Assembly (NCBI RefSeq): GCF_000282215.1
Contig: NZ_AKJS01000099.1
Coordinates: 1-39,361, forward strand
Origin: Pseudomonas sp. GM21
GTDB lineage: Bacteria > Pseudomonadota > Gammaproteobacteria > Pseudomonadales > Pseudomonadaceae
Length of the DNA: 39,361 bases
Direction of reading: 5' to 3'
Below the pieces are notes generated by a model, which ran no database searches, had not been told where the DNA came from, and was given only the letters and a program-made list of their open reading frames with translations. A program made the position numbers and the translations under genes. Shown here piece after piece: positions 14,665 to 23,386 of this stretch (the stretch's first letter is position 1; each line of letters begins with the position of its first letter).

Positions 14665-15450
14665 ATGAGCGCCGTTGCTGAACGCATCCTTCGTGTTTTG
14701 GAAGAGCTTGCAAACTCGCCGGAGGGCATGACGCTCTCTGAACTCACGGCTGTTCTCGATCTGCCTATCACGGCCATACACCGGTTGCTCGCGGATTTGA
14801 TTGAGCAGGGCTACGTCCGCAAGGACGAAAGACGAGGTGAGTTCACCTTGACCATGAAGTTGCCATCCCTGGGGCTGCGCTTCTTGAGCGCCGGCGGAGT
14901 GGTTGATATTGCTCAACCTATCCTTGAACGCCTGGCCGTAATATCGGGAGAGTTGGTACGCCTGGCCGTCGTTGATGGGGAGCAACTGGTCTATGTCGCC
15001 AAGGCCCAGGGCGCACGGGAAGGGTTGCGCTATGACCCGGAGATGGGCCGCCCGGTCACCCTGTCGTGCAGTGCCGCCGGTATAAGCTGGCTGGCCGGAA
15101 AGAGTGACGAAGACATCATGCGGCTTGTCTCCGGGCAAGGATTTGGTCTTCCGGCCAACTTTGGTCCCAACGCACCCACTACCTTCAAAACCCTTCTTGC
15201 GCTCATTGAAGCCGCACGCAAGAACGGTTACGCCACGACGCAAGATATGTTCTTGCCAGCAATGAGTTCCCTGGCGACGACGGTGACTACCGGCAATGGC
15301 GAAGTTGGCGCGATTCTCATTATTGCAGGACCGATGTCACGGCTCACGCAACAAAGAATGAAGGAGCTTCTGCCGGCGCTCCTGTCGACGGCCGCAGAGT
15401 TATCTGAGGCAAGTGGAGTTTCACCGATAATGCGTCGCGCATCTAACTAA
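14665..15450 (+). CDS. IclR-family transcriptional regulator
   Basis: A 261-residue IclR-type regulator. The N-terminal winged helix-turn-helix is AERILRVLEELANSPEGMTLSELTAVLDLPITAIHRLLADLIEQGYV; the effector-binding domain includes LVYVAKAQGAREGLRY, MGRPVTLSCSAAGISWLAG and the terminal GAILIIAGPMSRL. IclR proteins usually control catabolic operons, activating or repressing with an aromatic or acid ligand. The MHS transporter and an alpha-beta-barrel protein follow on the same strand, so this regulator probably controls them. There are 164 bp between this gene and the transporter, with room for a second promoter. Confidence 0.92.
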   Translation: MSAVAERILRVLEELANSPEGMTLSELTAVLDLPITAIHRLLADLIEQGYVRKDERRGEFTLTMKLPSLGLRFLSAGGVVDIAQPILERLAVISGELVRLAVVDGEQLVYVAKAQGAREGLRYDPEMGRPVTLSCSAAGISWLAGKSDEDIMRLVSGQGFGLPANFGPNAPTTFKTLLALIEAARKNGYATTQDMFLPAMSSLATTVTTGNGEVGAILIIAGPMSRLTQQRMKELLPALLSTAAELSEASGVSPIMRRASN

Positions 15451-15614
15451 TCAAATTAACCTGTCAACTTTCTCGATTAAGTTGGCGGGTCAACCTGTGC
15501 CTGTGCGGTAAGTTAAAACTTAAACTGCAGTACTTCGTATAACTGACAATAACTAACAATAAACAGTACTGATGTTTGCATCTGCGAGCATCTTGTACAG
15601 CGGAGGTAATAAGT

Positions 15615-16976
15615 ATGGAGAACGATTCAAACAGTTCGTCGCGGTCCATGGCGAATCGGGCAGTCACCGCTGCCACGGTCGGAACCGCTTTGGAATGGTT
15701 CGATTTCACGTTGTACGGGGTTGTTGCAGCCACCGTGTTGCCCAAGTTGTTCTTCCCTGCGATGGAGCCTGGTTCTGCGCTGTTGGCGTCTTTGGCCACT
15801 TTCAGCGTGGGCCTCGCTGCACGGCCACTGGGGGCCATTATCTGTGGCCATTTGGGTGACAAGATTGGCCGGCGTAACTTGATGCTCGGCACAGTATCGG
15901 CAATGGGTATTACTTCCGTGCTGATGGGATTGCTGCCTACCTATGCGCAGATTGGGATCCTTGCGCCCATCTTGCTGGTCTTGCTGCGCATCATTCAGGG
16001 ATTTGCGCTGGGGGGCGAATCGACCGGCGGGCAACTCATGGCGCTCGAACATGCGCCTGCGGCCCGACGGGGCCGTTATTCAGGTCTCATCGGCATGTGC
16101 GCACCGCTCAGTCAGATAGTCGCCAATGCCGTGCTCCTTCTGCTATCAGCCTCCATGAGCGCAGATGACTTTATGAGTTACGGCTGGCGAATTCCCTTCG
16201 TCATGAGTTTCCTGTTAGTTCTGATGGGTATCTACATACGAATGCGAGTAGAGGAGACGCCCGCTTTTGTACAGATGAAACAGTCGGCAGTCGCGACGGT
16301 CAGTAGCCCACTTCGCGACGCCTTCAGACTTCACTGGAAAACCATTCTGCGGCTGATGCTGTTCTTCTGCGGCCCTACGGCAATGTTCTATCTCGCCGTT
16401 GTGTTCACCCTCGGCTATTTGACGAATACCCTCGGTATTCCTAAACAGGATGGGTTTACGCTGTTAATGATCGCCAATGCCTGCGCCATAGTCGGTTCAA
16501 TTATGGGCGGCCTGCTCAGTGACCGGATCGGGCGCAAGCGCACTCTCCTTATTGCGTCGACCGCGACGTTCATCATGATGATGCTGTACTTTCCTTTGCT
16601 TCAAACCAAAGACTTCGCCACGATGGCAATTGCAATGGGCTTGTTCTTGGGCTTCACGCAAGTCCAGACCGGTATTCAGCCTGTTGCGTTCGCCGAAGCA
16701 TTTCCGACCAATGTCCGCTATTCCGCTTCTGCTCTGGCTTTCACGGGCGCTAGCCTGTTCGCGGGTGGCCCGATTCCGATTGTCGCAACCTGGCTCTTGA
16801 CCTTGAGCAACGGCTCGCCGTGGGCGCTCGTGGCCCTTGTCGGAACACTGAATGTGATCTCTTTCTGCATGATTGCAATAGGTCCGGAAACAGCGGGTGT
16901 CGACATGAATCGCCTCGATTCAGTCGATGAGGTCGCCGGCAACCAGCATGTGCAAGTGCGTCACGCGAACTCTTGA
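15615..16976 (+). CDS. MHS-family MFS transporter
   Basis: A 453-residue major-facilitator protein of the metabolite:H+ symporter branch. It shows ATVGTALEWFDFTLYGVVAATV in TM1, CGHLGDKIGRRNLM in loop 2-3, IIQGFALGGESTGGQLMALEHAPAARRGRY, and GLLSDRIGRKRTLLI at the centre, so both MFS A-type motifs are present. The ATG at 15615 has GGAGGT upstream; an in-frame ATG at 15576 lacks one. Proton-coupled import of a small organic acid is the family role; the substrate is unknown. It lacks the long periplasmic insert seen in the 8.9-kb paralogue. It follows the IclR gene and precedes a two-module barrel protein. Confidence 0.92.
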   Translation: MENDSNSSSRSMANRAVTAATVGTALEWFDFTLYGVVAATVLPKLFFPAMEPGSALLASLATFSVGLAARPLGAIICGHLGDKIGRRNLMLGTVSAMGITSVLMGLLPTYAQIGILAPILLVLLRIIQGFALGGESTGGQLMALEHAPAARRGRYSGLIGMCAPLSQIVANAVLLLLSASMSADDFMSYGWRIPFVMSFLLVLMGIYIRMRVEETPAFVQMKQSAVATVSSPLRDAFRLHWKTILRLMLFFCGPTAMFYLAVVFTLGYLTNTLGIPKQDGFTLLMIANACAIVGSIMGGLLSDRIGRKRTLLIASTATFIMMMLYFPLLQTKDFATMAIAMGLFLGFTQVQTGIQPVAFAEAFPTNVRYSASALAFTGASLFAGGPIPIVATWLLTLSNGSPWALVALVGTLNVISFCMIAIGPETAGVDMNRLDSVDEVAGNQHVQVRHANS

Positions 16977-17036
16977 TCTAATCCAGCGGTGCGCTGGTCG
17001 CACCGCTACATCGAAACCGTAAAAGCGAGAACATTG

Positions 17037-17714
17037 ATGACCGACCAATCCAAAGGCTTGCTTGCAATCTGGAGCACGATTGCGGCGGAGGCGGAAACAG
17101 ACTATTTGCACTGGCTTACACGCGAACATATTTTCGAGCGCGTCAGCGTGCCGGGCTTTCTCTCTGGCCGTGTGTTCAGGCGGCGCGACAGTCAGCCATC
17201 GCAATATTTCATGTTGTATGAGTTGGCTGCAGCCAGCGTGATGTCCAGCCCGGCGTATCTTGCACGACTCAATGATCCTACTCCCTGGACGCAACGGGTC
17301 ATGCCCCAACTGATGCAGTTCCGTCGCGGTGGCGGTTCGGTCGATGTGAGTGGCGGTAATGTCGACGCACATGGAAGTCATCTCGCCATTGCGCGTTTCG
17401 ATGGCGTGCTGCCTGACGCATTGACAGGGTCGAAGGGGCTTCAACTGGCCGAGACGCTGGCGGAGTTGGATTGGGTCGTAAACGTTCAGATGATGACCGT
17501 GCAGACCGACGCCACGTCTATCGCCACTCGCGAGAAGTCGATGCGTAGCAGCCAGGAAGGAGAGTTTTCGGGGTTGTTGATCATCCAGGCACTTGATAAT
17601 GCCGCCCTGGAACGCGCCGTGAACCGCGCGCGAGAATTGCTGATGGCAGCCAATGAGTTCGAGATCTACGAAGCGGTGTTCTCCTGCCACCAAGGCAACA
17701 ATGAAATCTGCTAG
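17037..17714 (+). CDS. Two-module dimeric alpha-beta-barrel-like protein, function unknown
   Basis: A 225-residue protein. The first half (LLAIWSTIAAEAETDYLHWLTREHIFERVSVPGFLSGRVFRR, then YFMLYELAAASVMSSPAYL) and second half (HLAIARFDGV through FSGLLIIQALDNAALERAVNRAREL) each resemble a ferredoxin-like alpha-beta-barrel (EthD/ABM-type) module, with a WH-LTREH segment recalling the EthD family. Such proteins bind or turn over small hydrophobic or aromatic compounds. It directly follows the MHS transporter and ends overlapping the convergent sensor-kinase gene by four bases. The start at 17037 has only a weak ribosome site (GCGAGA). An upstream start at 16989 is possible. A role in modifying the transported substrate is inference. 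Confidence 0.65.
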   Translation: MTDQSKGLLAIWSTIAAEAETDYLHWLTREHIFERVSVPGFLSGRVFRRRDSQPSQYFMLYELAAASVMSSPAYLARLNDPTPWTQRVMPQLMQFRRGGGSVDVSGGNVDAHGSHLAIARFDGVLPDALTGSKGLQLAETLAELDWVVNVQMMTVQTDATSIATREKSMRSSQEGEFSGLLIIQALDNAALERAVNRARELLMAANEFEIYEAVFSCHQGNNEIC

Positions 17715-19126
17715 TGGGGCGGCAACTCGTCGGTAATCTGCGGTAAAGCGGCACGTGTCTGGCTATCAGGAATAGCCAGCGTCGCACACAAACCGCCTTC
17801 CGGTCGGTTGACCAGCGTGATGCGTCCGCCCAGTCGAGTGGCGATGGTGTTGACGATGGTCAGCCCGAGTCCCGCGCCCTGAACATTTCCGCGACTGTAA
17901 AACCGTTCGAACAACCGCTCGCGATCCGCTTCGTCGATGCCGGGGCCCTGGTCCTCGACGCTCAGTAAATAGAAGCCCTCCGCCTGACCTAGCTGCACGG
18001 TGATAACGCCCTGTTCGGGTGAAAAGTTTGCCGCGTTGCTGATCAGGTTATTCAGCGCAATGTCGATGGCGGCAGCGTCGGCGACGACTTTAAAGGGGCG
18101 GTCCTGCACGTCGAAGGCCAGCTCAAGGTTTTTACTCAATATCCAGGGTGTGAGCTGTGCCAGGCAGTCGCGCACGACTTCGGCCAGATCGATGCTGTGC
18201 AACACCGGCGCCATGGCTTTGGGTTCCAGGCGGGCCATGGTCAGCAATTGATTGACCAGTCGGCTGGTGCGGTCGACGCCAGCGATCAGAAACTCCAGAG
18301 AATCACGGCGCTCTTCTTCGGTGCCGGCCTCCAGCAGGTTTTGTGCATGCACACGCAGTACCGCCAAGGGCGTGCGCATTTCGTGGGCGGCATCTGCGAT
18401 GAAGCGGCGTTCGCGGCCCAGCACTTCCTGGATCTGCGCCAGCATGCGATTGAGCGCCGCTTGCATCGGCTCCAGTTCACTGGGCAGCGGGGTCAGTTGC
18501 AACGGTTCCAGCGAGCCGCTGTGCCGCGCCCGCAAGGTGGCCGCCATGTTTTCCAGAGGTTTGAGGCCCCAGCCGATAGCGACCCAGATCAATGCCGCCA
18601 AAATCAGACTGCCCAGTACATTGGGCCATAAGGTATGGCGTACGATCCGATCCACCAGATCCGAACGCACGTCGTCCCGTTCGCCCACCCAGATTTTCAG
18701 ATCATTTTGTTTGTCTTCAAGCAAGAAAGCGCGCCAGTGGCGGTTGGTCTGGTCGACCACATCACTGAAACCGGGTGTCGATGGCAGTGTGCTGAAGGAG
18801 GGCGCGCTGGCCGTGTGGACCAGCACTTCGCCGTGGCCATTCCACACCTGAAAAGCCAGTTTGGTTTCATAAGGGTGGCCGTCGCCCCTGGGAGCTGCTT
18901 CACCCAGGGCTTTGTTGAATGCTTGATACAGCGCGGCGTGATCCTTGCTGGCCATGGGCATGCGCATCACACCTTGCAACAACCGGGCGTTTCGAGCCAA
19001 TTGCGCATCATAGACTTCGGCGATTTCGTGATTGCTGTCGTGCAGATTGAGCAGGCTGATCACTGTCACGCCGACCAGCATCAGGCCAATGATGAGCGTG
19101 AGGCTGCGGCGCCGGATCGACGTCAT
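17711..19126 (-). CDS. Two-component sensor histidine kinase
   Basis: A 471-residue inner-membrane sensor kinase. TM1 is at residues ~9-27, a periplasmic sensor of ~140 residues follows, and TM2 is at ~167-187. After a HAMP-like linker the H-box RRFIADAAHEMRTPLAVL holds phospho-acceptor His248. The N box is NNLISNAANFSP, G1 is VEDQGPGID and G2 is GAGLGLTIV. Layout and partner suggest the PmrB/QseC group. It overlaps the upstream response-regulator gene by four bases (ATGA) and is the last gene of the seven-gene tight array. Its signal is unknown; the pathway product or its precursor is a reasonable candidate. Confidence 0.93.
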   Translation of the reverse strand: MTSIRRRSLTLIIGLMLVGVTVISLLNLHDSNHEIAEVYDAQLARNARLLQGVMRMPMASKDHAALYQAFNKALGEAAPRGDGHPYETKLAFQVWNGHGEVLVHTASAPSFSTLPSTPGFSDVVDQTNRHWRAFLLEDKQNDLKIWVGERDDVRSDLVDRIVRHTLWPNVLGSLILAALIWVAIGWGLKPLENMAATLRARHSGSLEPLQLTPLPSELEPMQAALNRMLAQIQEVLGRERRFIADAAHEMRTPLAVLRVHAQNLLEAGTEEERRDSLEFLIAGVDRTSRLVNQLLTMARLEPKAMAPVLHSIDLAEVVRDCLAQLTPWILSKNLELAFDVQDRPFKVVADAAAIDIALNNLISNAANFSPEQGVITVQLGQAEGFYLLSVEDQGPGIDEADRERLFERFYSRGNVQGAGLGLTIVNTIATRLGGRITLVNRPEGGLCATLAIPDSQTRAALPQITDELPPH

Positions 19127-19785
19127 CGACGCTCCTCCACCAGATAACCGACACCGCGAATGGTACGGATCAGGTCGGTGGAGAATTTTTTGCGCAAGTG
19201 GTGGATGTGCACTTCCAGGGTGTTGCTTTCGGCTTCCTCGTTCCAGCCGTAGAGCAACTGCATCAGGTGATCGCGGGTCATGACCCGGCCCGGGGGCGAG
19301 AGCAGTTCGTGGAGCAACTGATATTCCTTGGGGGTCAGTGCTACCGGCTCGCCGTGATAACTGACTTGCTGGGTACCGGGGTTCAGGCTGATGCCGGAGT
19401 GCTCGATCAGCATTTGAGCGCGCCCGACACTACGCCGCAGCAAGGCTCGCAGGCGAGCCTTGAGTTCCGCCAGGTCAAAGGGCTTGATCAGGTAATCGTC
19501 GGCCCCGGCGTCCAGCCCGGCAATGCGGTCTTCGGTCGCGTCCCGCGCGGTGAGGATCAGCACCGGCAGGTTGGAACCGCTGTCGCGCAAGCGACGCAGG
19601 ACTTCAAGCCCGTCCATGCGCGGCAGGCCGAGGTCGAGCACGGCCAGGTCAAACGTTTCGCTCAGCAGCGAGTGCAGGGCGCTGGCGCCATCCTGTACCC
19701 AATCGACGGTGTAACCTTCGCGGCCCAAGGCTTGATGAATGCCCTCGCCGAGGGCAACGTCGTCCTCGATCAGTAATAAGCGCAC
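19123..19785 (-). CDS. OmpR-family response regulator
   Basis: A 220-residue response regulator. The receiver domain has Asp8/Asp9, phospho-acceptor Asp51 (LAVLDLGLPRMDG), Thr79 (LILTARD) and Lys101 (LIKPF). The winged-helix output domain includes LTPKEYQLLHELLSPPGRVMTRDHL and NTLEVHIHHLRKKF...TIRGVGYLV. It pairs with the overlapping sensor kinase. The closest named relatives by look are QseB/PmrA-type regulators. A pair of CTTAAG/CTTCAG hexamers 5 bp apart lies upstream of the first gene of the array and would suit this type of regulator. The gene starts 11 bp after the TPR gene stop. Confidence 0.95.
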   Translation of the reverse strand: MRLLLIEDDVALGEGIHQALGREGYTVDWVQDGASALHSLLSETFDLAVLDLGLPRMDGLEVLRRLRDSGSNLPVLILTARDATEDRIAGLDAGADDYLIKPFDLAELKARLRALLRRSVGRAQMLIEHSGISLNPGTQQVSYHGEPVALTPKEYQLLHELLSPPGRVMTRDHLMQLLYGWNEEAESNTLEVHIHHLRKKFSTDLIRTIRGVGYLVEERR

Positions 19786-19796
19786 ACGAACTCCTG

Positions 19797-20441
19797 TCAG
19801 TCGAGTTTCTTGTTCACGTCGACCAGCAACGCTTCGATCTCTTTGCGTCGCCCCGCATCAGCGGATTCCCGACCTGGCCTTGGAGGGGCTTGCAGGGCTT
19901 TTTGCAGTGCAAGTTTAGCTTCGCTGTAACGCTTTTGACGGTAGAGGTGATCGCCCCAGAAGTACAGGCTATCGATGCCGTCCGGGTTGAGTTGCAAGGC
20001 CTGTTTGAGTAGCTGGTCAGCCTTGTCCGAGTCACCGAACCCGATGGGCCAGCCCGGTACGCGGTCATAGAGCGCGCCCAGACTGGTGTAGGCCGAGCCT
20101 TGCAGGGCTTTCGGGTCCAGAGTCAGGGCTTTTTCCAGATCGGCTCTCGCCACCTTGACCTTGCTTAGCGCACCGAGTCCACCCTGTGCACCGGCCCAAC
20201 TGCTGGTGACGATGCCGGACCAGATCCAGGCTTCTGCCACCGATGGGCGCTCCTGGGCGAACGCGGAAGTCTGGGCCGCGAGTTTTTCAAACGCTGCGGT
20301 GCGTTGCGCTTCGGGGACTTCGTATTGAATGTGCGCCCAGCTTTGTTGAATGCTCTTGAGGCGTTGCTGGTCGGCGGGGTCCAGCGCCCAGGCACTTTGG
20401 CTCAAGGCCCCCAGCAGCAGGCAAGCGATGATTGTTTTCAT
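19797..20441 (-). CDS. Exported TPR-repeat protein
   Basis: A 214-residue protein with a cleavable Sec signal peptide (MKTIIACLLLGALSQSAWA, cleavage after AWA). The mature part is helical with two or three TPR-like units: ARADLEKALTLDPKALQGSAYTSLGALYD, DSDKADQLLKQALQLNPDGIDSLYFWGDHLYRQKRYSEAKLALQKAL. It probably acts in the periplasm as a scaffold or adaptor. It overlaps the SDR stop by four bases and precedes the response regulator by 11 bp, so it is in the same transcription unit. It could assemble the enzymes or present a ligand to the kinase sensor; both ideas are inference. Confidence 0.85.
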   Translation of the reverse strand: MKTIIACLLLGALSQSAWALDPADQQRLKSIQQSWAHIQYEVPEAQRTAAFEKLAAQTSAFAQERPSVAEAWIWSGIVTSSWAGAQGGLGALSKVKVARADLEKALTLDPKALQGSAYTSLGALYDRVPGWPIGFGDSDKADQLLKQALQLNPDGIDSLYFWGDHLYRQKRYSEAKLALQKALQAPPRPGRESADAGRRKEIEALLVDVNKKLD

Positions 20442-21247
20442 GGTTTTAAATGCTCATTGTCGGAGTTTTCGCTCAGGCGACGGATCAGCGGCAATTGCTT
20501 GCGCAAGCCTCGGTCCACCAGATTGGGCAGCAGGCTGTTAAGGCGCACGAAAAAACGCTCCGGCCAGCCCAGGTACAGGTCACGGTGATCACTCGTTATC
20601 GCATGCATCACCGCGCCCGCGACCGTTTGCGGATCATCGACGTTTGCCTTGAGTGCATCGTTCAAGGCCTGCGCCGCCGGGCTATTCATGCGGGTGCGGG
20701 TGGCGCGCGGGGCGACATAGAGCACGCTGACACGGGTGTCCGCCAGTTCCCGGCGCAGGGCCTCGGAAAACCCGCGCAAGGCAAACTTGGTGGCGCAATA
20801 ACTGGCGTAACCGGGGTAGCCGATGGAACCGTAGGTTGATCCGACGTTCACCACCATCGCGCTCGGGGCTTGCTTGAGCATTGGCAGCAACAGTTTGGTC
20901 AAGCAGATCGGCGCGCTGATGTTCACCGCCAGCATGGCGTCGATGTCACCGTCCTCCAGCTGTTCGAGCATGGCGAATTGGTTGACCCCGGCGGCGTTGA
21001 TCAGCAGGTTGATTGCGCCAATGGCTTCGGCGGCGCTGAGCACTCGACGTCGATCGGCCAAATCGGTCAAGTCCGCGCCGATCCAGCAAAGGTGTTGCGG
21101 ATAGCGCGTCAACAACGACGCCAACGGTTCCCTTTGCCGCGACACCGCCAGTACCTGGGCACCACTGGCGCACAGGGCGGTTGCAATCGCCAGGCCAATG
21201 CCACCGCTGGCACCGGTGAGTACCACGCGAGCTTCATGCAGTTGCAT
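20438..21247 (-). CDS. Short-chain dehydrogenase/reductase
   Basis: A 269-residue classical SDR. The cofactor glycine motif TGASGGIG is at residues 11-18, NAAGV at ~84-88, catalytic Ser137 in NVGST, and Tyr150-x3-Lys154 in YASYCATKF, so the active site is intact. It would reduce a keto or oxidise a hydroxyl group with NAD(P)(H). The C-terminal tail (YLGWPERFFVRLNSLLPNLVDRGLRKQLPLIRRL) is amphipathic and may touch membrane or lipid substrate. GGAG precedes ATG 21247, which lies inside the 3' end of the diiron-protein gene (14-bp overlap), so translation of the two is coupled. Confidence 0.92.
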   Translation of the reverse strand: MQLHEARVVLTGASGGIGLAIATALCASGAQVLAVSRQREPLASLLTRYPQHLCWIGADLTDLADRRRVLSAAEAIGAINLLINAAGVNQFAMLEQLEDGDIDAMLAVNISAPICLTKLLLPMLKQAPSAMVVNVGSTYGSIGYPGYASYCATKFALRGFSEALRRELADTRVSVLYVAPRATRTRMNSPAAQALNDALKANVDDPQTVAGAVMHAITSDHRDLYLGWPERFFVRLNSLLPNLVDRGLRKQLPLIRRLSENSDNEHLKP

Positions 21248-21908
21248 ACACTCTCTCCTCATTGCGCGGCAGGCCACGGAACATGTCGGTGTAGAGCGCG
21301 TACACCACTTTGGAGGCGTGAATCACCGCCGCCTGGTCGGCCGGATCGTCGAGTGCATTCATCAGCCGGCGATACGTTTGCATGTGTTCGATGTCCAGAG
21401 AGCCATGGGAGCTGAGGTAGCTGAAGGCGCTCTCCGGCAAGTCCAGCCGCTCGCGAATGCTGCCGGCCGCGTGAGTGGCCAAGGCGACGCTGGTGCCTTC
21501 CAGCACGTTGACCATCCCGAACAGGCCGACCGGGTTGTCACGGGCAATCAGGTCGTAGAGAAAGCTGACCATCAATTCGATCGCCATGCACGGACGACCG
21601 TTGCGTACTGCGTCCTTGTCGCCGCCGCAGGCTTCGATGTCGTTGAGTACCCATTGTTCGTGGCCGTATTCATCTTCGATGTACTCGCAGACGGCTTCGC
21701 GCAGCCATTCCAGGCGCACCGGCAGACGCGCACCGCAGGCCATCATCAAGGGCACGGTGTGGCGCACGTGGTAGTAGGCTTGCGCCAGGAACGCCCGGTA
21801 ACTTTCCAGGCTGACCTTGCCCTCAAGGGCGTCGAGAATAATCGGCAGATTGAATAACGCATGGCGTTCTTGTTGCGTGGCTGCTTGCAGCCGGTCGAAA
21901 AAGCTCAT
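21234..21908 (-). CDS. Haem-oxygenase-like diiron (TenA/PqqC-fold) protein
   Basis: A 224-residue all-helical protein of the type annotated as iron-containing redox enzyme (haem-oxygenase-like diiron oxidase). Candidate metal ligands are visible in the expected order: the EYIEDEYGHEQW helix with Glu80 and His83 (E-x2-H), Glu137 in LEGTS, then His168, Asp172 and His175 in SSHGSLDIEHMQTY. An AYYHVRHTVPLM helix near residue 44 lines the pocket. Relatives such as UndA (fatty-acid decarboxylation), CADD and SznF activate O2. The gene overlaps the ligase stop by four bases. I infer that it oxidises the activated or released acyl product; a TenA-type hydrolase is the alternative. Confidence 0.85.
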   Translation of the reverse strand: MSFFDRLQAATQQERHALFNLPIILDALEGKVSLESYRAFLAQAYYHVRHTVPLMMACGARLPVRLEWLREAVCEYIEDEYGHEQWVLNDIEACGGDKDAVRNGRPCMAIELMVSFLYDLIARDNPVGLFGMVNVLEGTSVALATHAAGSIRERLDLPESAFSYLSSHGSLDIEHMQTYRRLMNALDDPADQAAVIHASKVVYALYTDMFRGLPRNEERVYATA

Positions 21909-23386
21909 GATGCGGATTCCTCGAAACGTGCTGATTCAGACAGTTGCGCCCGGTAACGCTCGACGATGGCGTCACGGCGCAGTCGGCCATTGGCAGTGAG
22001 CAGACCATTGGCGGGGGTGAAGGGGTGATCCAGCCGAGTCCAGTGATGGACCTGGGCGTAATCGGGCAAGGCCTCGTTGGCTTGGGCGACGGCGGCGGCC
22101 AGTTCTTCGTCGGTGCACGCCGGGCGATGGGGCCAGAGCAGGGCATGGTTGCGCGGCATGGCTTCGCCGTAGACGAAGGCCTGGGCGATGTGGCTGCGCT
22201 GGGTCAACTCGGCCTCGACCCACTCCGGGTTCACGTTGCGCCCGAAGCTGGTGACGAATTGATGCTTCTTGCGCCCATTGAGGTAGAGAAAACCTTCGGG
22301 GTCGAACTCGCCGAGGTCGCCGGTCGGCCACCATGCATTTGCGTGCGGCGCCTCGCCCAGATAGCCCAGCAAGGTCGAGCCCTTGATCAACACTTCGCCG
22401 TCCTCTGCCAGGCAAACCTCTAGGTGGGGCAGGGGCCTGCCCACACTTCCGGGGCGATGCGCACCGGGCCGATTGAGGCAGACCACTGAGGCGCACTCCG
22501 ACAGTCCGTAGCCTTCGTAAACGGGCACCCCGACACGTCGCGCGCGGTGCAGCAATTCCTCGGAAACCCGCGCGCCACCCACGGCGGCAAAGCGCAATGT
22601 GCCGGGGTTGAAGGCTTTCTGCTCGGCGGCACCGACCAGCATCAACAACAACTGCGGCACCATAATCAGGCTCTCGGGCGCACGGGCGGCCAGGCAGCCG
22701 AGCAGCCGTGGCACATCAACGCCGCTGGCACCCTCAATACCCAGAGTTTTCTGGCTGGGCACACTCAAGGTTGCGCCGGCATACAAGGCGGCATAGCAAC
22801 CGAGGTTTTCCAGCAGGATCGCCAAAGGCAACAGCGCCAGGTGATGCTGCGGGTTAGTGGGTTTGCTGGCCTGATCCAGTTCGCGTGCGACGGTCAAGAG
22901 GCTTTGCGCACTCAGACACACGCCTTTGGGTGTCCCCGTGGTGCCGGAGGTGAAGGTCAGTTTGGCGGTCCCTTCGGGCATGCGGTTCGAGTCAACGAAG
23001 GTCCGGCACCAGAACTCACCGGTTTTCTCATACCCGGCCAATTGCAGTTCGGCGTCCAGTTGCGGCTCGGCAATCACCCGTTCGGCGTGGCTCTGTTCCA
23101 GGCAATGGAGGCGTTGAGCCGGGCTGAAAAACGGCGGCAACGTCAGGCAGGTCAGGCCTTCGAAGAGCGCGGCCAGGTCCCAGAGCATCGCTTCCACGCC
23201 ATTGTCCAGCGCCAGAGCCAGCACCTTGATGTGTTCATTGCGCAGACGCTGCTGGCGAGTCAGCACTTGGTCGTACAGCGTGGTGTAGTCCACTTTCAGC
23301 TGATCGCCCCACAACGCAGTGGCGCCGGGAATACGTTCAGCATGGTCGCGCAGGGTCTGCTTGAAACGTTCGATTTCAGGCGACAT
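21905..23386 (-). CDS. AMP-forming acyl/aryl ligase (ANL superfamily)
   Basis: A 493-residue AMP-binding enzyme. Core motif A3 is TFTSGTTGTPKG (144-155), A5 is YEGYGLSE (~290-297), A7 WWPTGDLGEFDPEGFLY (~352-368), and A8 NGRKKHQFVTSFGRNVNPE. It would activate a carboxylic acid as acyl-AMP, for CoA or a direct acceptor. The usual A10 catalytic lysine (normally G-K near the C terminus) reads NGRLRR, with Arg468. The open frame continues to 23530 but homology and the overlap with the upstream gene put the start at 23386 (11-bp overlap). There is no carrier-protein domain or gene nearby. Confidence 0.92.
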   Translation of the reverse strand: MSPEIERFKQTLRDHAERIPGATALWGDQLKVDYTTLYDQVLTRQQRLRNEHIKVLALALDNGVEAMLWDLAALFEGLTCLTLPPFFSPAQRLHCLEQSHAERVIAEPQLDAELQLAGYEKTGEFWCRTFVDSNRMPEGTAKLTFTSGTTGTPKGVCLSAQSLLTVARELDQASKPTNPQHHLALLPLAILLENLGCYAALYAGATLSVPSQKTLGIEGASGVDVPRLLGCLAARAPESLIMVPQLLLMLVGAAEQKAFNPGTLRFAAVGGARVSEELLHRARRVGVPVYEGYGLSECASVVCLNRPGAHRPGSVGRPLPHLEVCLAEDGEVLIKGSTLLGYLGEAPHANAWWPTGDLGEFDPEGFLYLNGRKKHQFVTSFGRNVNPEWVEAELTQRSHIAQAFVYGEAMPRNHALLWPHRPACTDEELAAAVAQANEALPDYAQVHHWTRLDHPFTPANGLLTANGRLRRDAIVERYRAQLSESARFEESAS

